Source: Straminergon stramineum (taxonomy: Eukaryota > Streptophyta > Bryopsida > Hypnales > Calliergonaceae). From it: a stretch of 64,000 nucleotides of DNA. The notes below the pieces were generated by a model. That model was not told the DNA's origin, made no database searches, and was given only the letters and a program-made list of their open reading frames with translations. Below, one piece after another: positions 58,568 to 64,000 of this stretch (position 1 is the stretch's first letter; each line of letters opens with the position of its first letter). A program made the position numbers and the translations under genes. The stretch spans positions 15,936,501-16,000,500 of the forward strand of contig OY987273.1 of NCBI GenBank assembly GCA_963920665.1, given 5' to 3'.

Positions 58568-61500
58568 ATGGCTGGTCAGGGTGAGGGGAGGAGGACTACC
58601 ATTAACGATACAAGGAGAGCCACGAAGGAGTGGGACCCTTGGTTGGTTATAGATATTGACTGTCAATTTGCGGGAAACACACGATTATGTGTTTTCTATG
58701 GGTGGACCTCTGTGTTTGTATGAAAGCAGGCATTCTGTCACTTTGGATTTGGCGGCAGGAATGCATCAGAGCGATGTAAGCAGGGTTGTTCTGTCGAACA
58801 CATTTTGGGGTTGGGTGTCGAGTTGTTCGTCTGATATCACGTGTCATACAAGACGAGTGTCGTGTATATATGACAATTTTGACGAATAAAGCCTTATCCT
58901 AACAGCAGAGATAATTTGAAATCTCATTTTATTTATGATCCATAATTAAGAATGGAATAAGTGATTATTAAATTGAGACACTTCAATAAAATGAAACTCA
59001 AATATGTCAAGATTGGAAATAGAAAGTGTTTTATTTGAAAGTCAACCTTAAAGTTGACTTTATTAGACGGACAAGGGGGTCTACTTGATGTGTTGGACGT
59101 CGTGTTCGTCGTGTTGTCGAGTTGTTCGGCCGAACAACCATGGATGTAAGAAAATCCCATGGGTAGTATTGGAAAAGTTTAGGACTTGTCGTCGAGTTGT
59201 TCCGAAGGAAATGAGCTTTGAACAAATGCATGAGGAGGTTCCAAAATTTGATGTTGTAGATGAGATTGTGGTAGAGCCTATGTTAGAGGGGGGTAGGGAG
59301 AGGTCAGAGGAGCCTAGTGCTACGAATGAACCAATGCTCCCTATTACCGATTCAATAGATTCTACTTCTCAAACAATTTTGAGAAGGAGGAATAACCCTT
59401 CCATTTCTAGGCAAACTAGCATGGATGAGGCATCACAAAGTAGCACGAGAGCAAAGTTGGATACCATGTGGGCTTCCTTTTTTTATGAGGCTAGCATCGC
59501 GTTCAATGTTGCAAGCCATCCTGCCTTTGTGAAAGTAGTGAAAGAGACAGCGGCATCAGGACTACGATACCAACCGCCCTCATACAATGCTTTGTGTACA
59601 AGAATGATAGAGCCAAAGAAGGAAAGTGTTTCTAAAATGGTCACTGAGTGGACAAAGCACTGTATTGAAGTTTACGGAGCGACTATTTGTTTGGATGGTT
59701 GGTCTGATACTAATAGCCGTCCATTATTGAATTTAATCCTTGTATGTCCTACGGAGGATGTGTTTCTTAGATCGGTGGACACTACGGGGGAGAAGAAGGA
59801 CATTGCATACACAACCAATATGATGGTGCAATACATAGAAGAGGTTGGCCCCAAAAACATTGTCCAACTATGTACGGACAATGCCGCTATCATGATGGGG
59901 ACTTTGAAGGCGTTATAAGAGAAATATCCTCACATGTATACCCAAGGATGCGCAGCACACATTTTGGACTTGCTTTTGGAAGAGTGGGCAAAGGATGTCA
60001 AGGTGAAGAGAATAGTACAATGTTGTACGTAGATAGTAAAGTACATCAAGAGGTACCATTCCACATTGGCTCTCTTCCGAAAGTACTCCCCGGACAAGGC
60101 ATTGCAAATGCCTTCTCAAACACGCTTTGCAGTGAACTTCCTCATGATATCACGTGTGGTGGAGTGCAAGTCAACATTGATTCAAGTGATAATGGATGAG
60201 ACATATGTGCAATTTGAGGCTAGTTTGGAATGTTGCCAAAATGGAGATATATTGGAAGCGCGAGCCACTATAGCGCGGAATGACATTCATGTGAAATCTT
60301 TTTAGGTGGAGTGTGATAATTTTTTGCACATGGTGGAGCCCGTCCTTATTGCTCTCCAAGTGTTTGATGGGAAAGCCTAGGGAGTGCCTAAAGCTTGGTT
60401 GGTTATGAAGACTCTTCAAGAGCATGTGTGAAGCTTGAGAAACGAACCTTTTTTTCTAAATGATGAAACTGCGATAAACTTTGAGAAGCATCTCGAGACT
60501 CATTGGAAATTGATGCTCACAGACCTTCACTATGCAGGGGCACTCGTAAATCCTTTCTTGATTGAAGTAGGAACCCTTCATAACGACGGTGTAGCCAAAA
60601 GAGCCTTAAATCCGGTGCTTCGAAAAATGAGCGAGTCATTGGGATTATCATACATGGAGGCATTGTAGGAGCTCACATAGTTCAAAGAGAAGATAGGCCC
60701 TTTTGACCCCTTAGAAGAGGCTCTTGATATTACACAATGTAAACTAATGCCTCACCAATGGTAGAATCTTGTGGGTGCTAATGTTCTTCCAAAAATTGCA
60801 ATGAGAGTTCTATCTTTGACATGTTCAGCATCATCATGTGAAAGGAATTGGAGCATGTATTCGTTTGTGCACAATGAAGTGCAAAATTGCCTAACCACAT
60901 CCAAGGCGGAAGCATTGGTGTATATCTACACCAACAATAAACTTGAACGTGAGAAACGTGGACGCAATCCTTCAATGTTCTACGAAAAGTACCTTGAAGA
61001 TGGAAATACCTTGGAAGAGAATGAGGAGCCATTAGGTACAGGATCATCAGGGGATGGCGACCTAGCCAGAATGGCTTAAGCTAATGAGAATGTTAGGTTG
61101 GCAGAAGAGCGCCTACGTGAAAATATTTGGGCAGAATTGATTCATAGAGAAAAGAGTCCTCTACGGAGACACAACTATGGAAATACATTTACAACTGAGA
61201 ATAATATGTACTACTTTGAGGAGGAGGAGGTTCAACGTGCACCGCGAAGGCCCTCGCAACCCTATGTCTCTGCTAGGGATAGGAATGTACCTCCTCCAAT
61301 AAATTCATCGCCGACAAGGGCAAGTAGTCTCGACAACCCCAATGAAGGCATAAATAGTCCAATGCCCACAAGAGCTGAGGAAACAAGATCTCCAAATGTT
61401 GTAGATCAGGGTTCTACAAGGATAATGAACCTATAAAGTGCAACTCGAGTTGCTGAGGTAAATGAAAGGCAAGCGGAGGCAACACCGCCAACACACGTCG

Positions 61501-62216
61501 AAAATGTTGTGCATACAAGCGTTCCACTTTCTCCATTATGGAGCCCCTTAAGAACAAAAAATGTGGAATATGATTTAGACTTGCCTTTGCAAGCTGTTTT
61601 GAATCAGAATCGTACGGTGCCCTTAAGTGGAGGAAGAAACACAAACAATGCTAGGGCAACTAGGTCTATACCAACCCGTGCAACTAGGCCACCCTTGCAT
61701 AATAGTCCTCTTAGGGCAGTTGATAATAAAGTCCATGCCTCAATTCCGCAACCCACTCAACCCTCCTCAATTTTTGGCCCTGGAGAATCATCCTTGCTTG
61801 TGTGTGAAGGCACAAGAAGACAGAAAAAGCGATTGAAGAAGACGTAGGAGAGGCTGCAAAGAAATCCCAAATGACAAAACCATGTTGTCCAAAGATTCAT
61901 CATGGGTGAAGCCAATTCCAATCGAAACATCGAGCAATCTAGTAGAGGCGGACGACACCCTGCATCCAACCTTGATGGAACAAGAGATGCATTGAGGTTG
62001 ACTAAACGATTGGTGCAAACTAGCAGCGATGGCGTCGTGGATAGTGAAGTGCGGAACGTGAACTCAGAGGTAGAACATGAAGTGCAAAATGAACGAGTAC
62101 AAAGGGAGGACAACGAGAATGATAACTGTGATGATAATGAAAGGGTCGAGGAGTCGGATGATGATTTTGACCCTGACGCTGATGAGGTGCCAAGTGATTA
62201 CACATTTTCATCGTAA
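58568..62216 (+). pseudogene. hAT transposase of the giant element, split by a nested MITE
   Basis: After removing the MITE and one 8-bp duplication (370 bp), ATG 58568 to the stop at 62216 is one frame of 1,093 codons without indels. Residues 20-80 form a BED-like finger region (EWDPW, CVFY with Tyr for the second Cys, then CKKIPW across the insertion). The DUF659-like core follows: PSYNALCTRM, TICLDGWSD (first Asp), LCTDNAA (second Asp). The middle has MVEPVLIALQVFDGK and THWKLMLTDLHYAGALVNPFL. The dimerisation region at 60770-60960 has LTCSASSCERNWSMYSFVHNEV. A tail of about 380 residues, disordered and Ser/Pro/Arg then Asp/Glu-rich, ends in DADEVPSDYTFSS. Around a dozen stops (58721, 59916 and 60303 among them) inactivate it. 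It would have moved the element and its MITEs. Confidence 0.8.
58781..59142 (-). mobile_element. hAT-type MITE, copy 3, nested in the transposase (362 bp)
   Basis: The ends are CAGGGTTGTTCTGTCGAAC and, reversed, CATGGTTGTTCGGCCGAAC. Perfect 8-bp repeats GATGTAAG lie at 58773-58780 and 59143-59150. It is opposite in orientation to MITE 1. It interrupts the zinc-finger region, and excision in silico restores the frame. Confidence 0.92.
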
Positions 62217-63075
62217 TTTTATAAATATAGATTTAGAGGTAGTGAAGTGGTAATGTAATGCTTTTGCATAATTTTGGTGTGTTGAAGTTTTCTAGCTTAA
62301 GTTCATAGGCAAATAGCTTATAGATGAGTTTTGTGTAGTATCTACTTTAGTATGAAAGCATGATAGTGTTAGAATTACAAAGTTTTGTTCATTGTCTTTA
62401 GTATAGACTTCTACAGGTATAGACGTGGAGATCTTAACAAAGTTCATGGAAGTACAATTGAAGTAGAAGTTCATTTATAAGATTGGGTCACTACTCTATT
62501 AGTGTATATAACTTATAATTACAGTAATACTAATTATCCTTACTTTTTTCTTGTTTTTGTATCTATTTTTGGTGTAATTATTATATCCAATTGTGATATT
62601 GGCTTCTACACTTCAATAGGAGTAGAAAATTTGAATTAGAAATTCCCAACCATATGTAATAAAAAAATGTAGAACTCGGAGGCTCCTATGAATGAGTGAA
62701 TGACCACAGAATGTGAAGTACTTAATTTAAGGCTTAGGAGAATGCAATGGCACATGGAAACTGAAGGATCCTAAATCGTGAGCAAGATTGAAATGGTCGT
62801 TATATCCATGTTTGCAATTGCAACGGCACACAAGGTTGCTCTTAACCTTTTACGGATGGACTAGTAAGTATGAAAATCATCTCCAATGGAACTATGTGAT
62901 GTGATGTACTTGCCTTTCCCCTCACAAAAATACTCATTTCCGGTATGAGGACTCAATAAGATCTCTCTTTTGGGACCCAATTTTCAAAGATGGACAATTG
63001 CATTTATGTCGTATATTAGAAGTTCTTATCATCTACGAAACAAAAGAAATTCCTTGCGTGTGGGATAAAGCGAAG
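62217..63075. other. AT-rich 3' flank of the transposase
   Basis: No gene recognised. Confidence 0.4.
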
Positions 63076-63079
63076 ATCG

Positions 63080-63325
63080 CCCTTTTCCTTACACCTGCGG
63101 TCACCTTTATACCCTTAGTCGCCCTAGGTTGGACCCGTAGTTGCCCTAGATTTTGGACCCATACTTGCCCTCATTCTAGGACCCACGATCACCCCACCGT
63201 ACTTGCAGTCGCCTTGGGTTGGTCGCAGTCGCCCTAGGTTGGATCCACAGTTGCCCTCATTCTAGGACCCGCGGTCGCCCCACCTTACCTACACACACCC
63301 CACCCACAGTCGCCCATAGTGACGT
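63080..63325 (+). promoter_or_regulatory. Right subterminal motif array, facing outward
   Basis: About nine motif copies (ACCTGCGGTCACC, ACCCGTAGTTGCCC, ACCCGCGGTCGCCCC and others) spaced roughly 20-25 bp apart point toward the right end. No gene follows inside the element. With the left-facing copies at 43410-43480 they form an inverted pair at the two ends, as expected of subterminal transposase-binding arrays. Confidence 0.5.
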
Positions 63326-63412
63326 GGTCAAAGCTTTCTACGTCACTGTTGACAACCCGCCACGTAAGATAAAAATTTTGGCTGCCTTGCTCAAAAACCC
63401 TAAACCCTAATT

Positions 63413-63524
63413 TTGCGCTCGTCAAATTTGTCTCATATATGTGACACTCATCTTATTCGACATGCAACATCAGACGAACAACTCGACACCCAAACCCCAA
63501 AACATGTTCGACAAAACAGCCCTA
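63413..63524 (-). repeat. Right terminal region of the giant element
   Basis: Reversed, it aligns with the right end of MITE 1 and the left end of MITE 3: TTTTGGGGTTTGGGTGTCGAG, GTTGTTCGTCTGAT, AAGATGAGTGTCACATA. Confidence 0.8.
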
Positions 63525-63532
63525 GTTAGATA
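63525..63532 (+). repeat. Right target-site duplication of the 20-kb element
   Basis: GTTAGATA, identical to 43214-43221. Confidence 0.8.
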
Positions 63533-63537
63533 CTTCA

Positions 63538-64000
63538 ATGGTAGATATGTCGTATGCAGTACATAGTGTTTCACCTAGTGTAAGTCCTCAAGTTTCTCTA
63601 GTCCCTCTAAAGCTTTCATTATTTCATGTTTTGAAGGTAGAGAAATTAGATCCAATCATAGAACTATCTAGTGAATCAGAAGGAGAGTCTCTAGAGTTGG
63701 ACTTCAAAAATCTTGGATGTTCTATTGGAACTACAACCAACAAAAGGGCCATGTTGAGCTCTACATTTAGAAGTCCATCAAATAGTCAATTACAGTCGTC
63801 ATTGTCTTGTCCTTTGCTGCATCCATATCTAAGTAGTAGAGTAAATATAATGGATTGTTTGAAGAAACTAGCCAATGTGCATCAACCTCAAAACAAATTG
63901 TCTACGATGGATTTGAGCATCGTAAAGCACCACTATGTTGCTTGTCTTTCATCAATATTTGATGGAGATATCATTTTCAAAATACCGCTATGTTGCTCTA
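63538..64000 (+). CDS. Open frame running off the window, possible host gene
   Basis: From ATG 63538 (MVDMSYAVHS) the frame is open for 154 codons to the window end, in contrast to the stop-ridden frames around it. It is Ser/Leu-rich with an acidic patch (ELSSESEGESLELDF) and no domain I recognise. It begins 6 bp after the right target duplication. The sequence left of the giant element reads into the duplicated site in the same frame except for a TAG, and a TTTCCATTTTAG splice-acceptor-like string lies there at about 43173-43184. It may be an exon of a gene the element entered, or chance. The true start is uncertain. Confidence 0.35.
   Translation, partial: MVDMSYAVHSVSPSVSPQVSLVPLKLSLFHVLKVEKLDPIIELSSESEGESLELDFKNLGCSIGTTTNKRAMLSSTFRSPSNSQLQSSLSCPLLHPYLSSRVNIMDCLKKLANVHQPQNKLSTMDLSIVKHHYVACLSSIFDGDIIFKIPLCCS

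Larger units (their letters stand above)
43222..63524 (+). mobile_element. Candidate giant hAT-type transposon carrying five genes (20.3 kb)
   Basis: The left end (CAAGGTTGTTCCGACGG) and, reversed, the right end (TAGGGCTGTTTTGTCG) match the two different ends of the local MITE family over about 100 bp each. They face inward and are flanked by perfect 8-bp repeats GTTAGATA. Inside are a transposase, a kinase-like gene, three CHI-KLFP genes (one with a RING-H2 finger), seven GC-rich motif arrays and one nested MITE. All cargo frames are intronless, and their promoters share one motif. The alternative is a MITE split by later large insertions, but the middle part of the MITE is absent at both inner edges. 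Some internal repeats may still be later insertions. All genes are decayed, so this copy is dead. Confidence 0.75.

Noticed and set aside
43222..63524. A MITE simply split by one large later insertion
   Set aside because: The ~150-bp MITE interior is absent at both inner edges, which a simple insertion would have kept. Not fully excluded without other copies.

Overview
This is a gene-poor, transposon-dominated stretch of nuclear DNA from a land plant. Evidence for a plant: plant-type hAT transposases (DUF659-like core plus C-terminal dimerisation region), intronless decayed reading frames, CCCTAAA interstitial telomere-type repeats, and long AT-rich non-coding spacers. A large-genome, possibly non-flowering plant fits best, but that is only an inference. 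I see no intact ordinary gene. One open frame runs off the right edge.

The main find is a candidate giant hAT-type transposon at 43222-63524 (20.3 kb). It is bounded by 8-bp target duplications (GTTAGATA), and its two ends match the two ends of a ~362-bp MITE family that has three complete copies here (35081-35444, 40268-40627, 58781-59142), each with its own 8-bp duplication. Inside are five intronless frames: a CHI-KLFP-module protein fused to a RING-H2 finger (44023-46515, +), a CHI-KLFP protein with a coiled-coil tail (47760-49241, -), a kinase-like protein (50070-51767, -), a second CHI-KLFP coiled-coil protein (55571-57130, +), and the transposase with a long disordered tail (58568-62216, +). 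The transposase is split by a MITE of its own family. 'CHI-KLFP module' is my name for an unrecognised shared N-terminal domain. Each gene follows a GC-rich array of a degenerate ACCCGCGGTCGCCC-like motif, and the motif orientation follows the direction of the gene.

The same gene types recur outside with other promoter motifs. At 27.9-37.8 kb there are two CHI-KLFP genes and one kinase gene with GGCCGTCTACC-type motifs. At 9.5-15.1 kb there is a kinase gene and a transposase gene with GTCCATCC/GTCCGTCC-type motifs. This suggests several lineages of multi-gene hAT elements. Transposase fragments also lie at 21.1-23.2 kb (-) and 23.7-24.4 kb (+), and a truncated CHI-KLFP gene lies at the left edge.

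A second repeat family, called D, A, B and C here (691-7990 and 24397-27895), encodes a gag-like protein of about 650 codons with no polymerase in view. It occurs as head-to-tail pairs. The right member of the second pair (C) ends inside a CHI-KLFP gene.

The rest is tandem repeats (55, ~95, ~150 and ~210 bp), two candidate tRNA-derived SINEs, a long near-perfect hairpin (53151-53224) and AT-rich spacer. Most genes carry in-frame stops but few or no frameshifts, as expected for old methylated transposon copies decaying mainly by C-to-T change.
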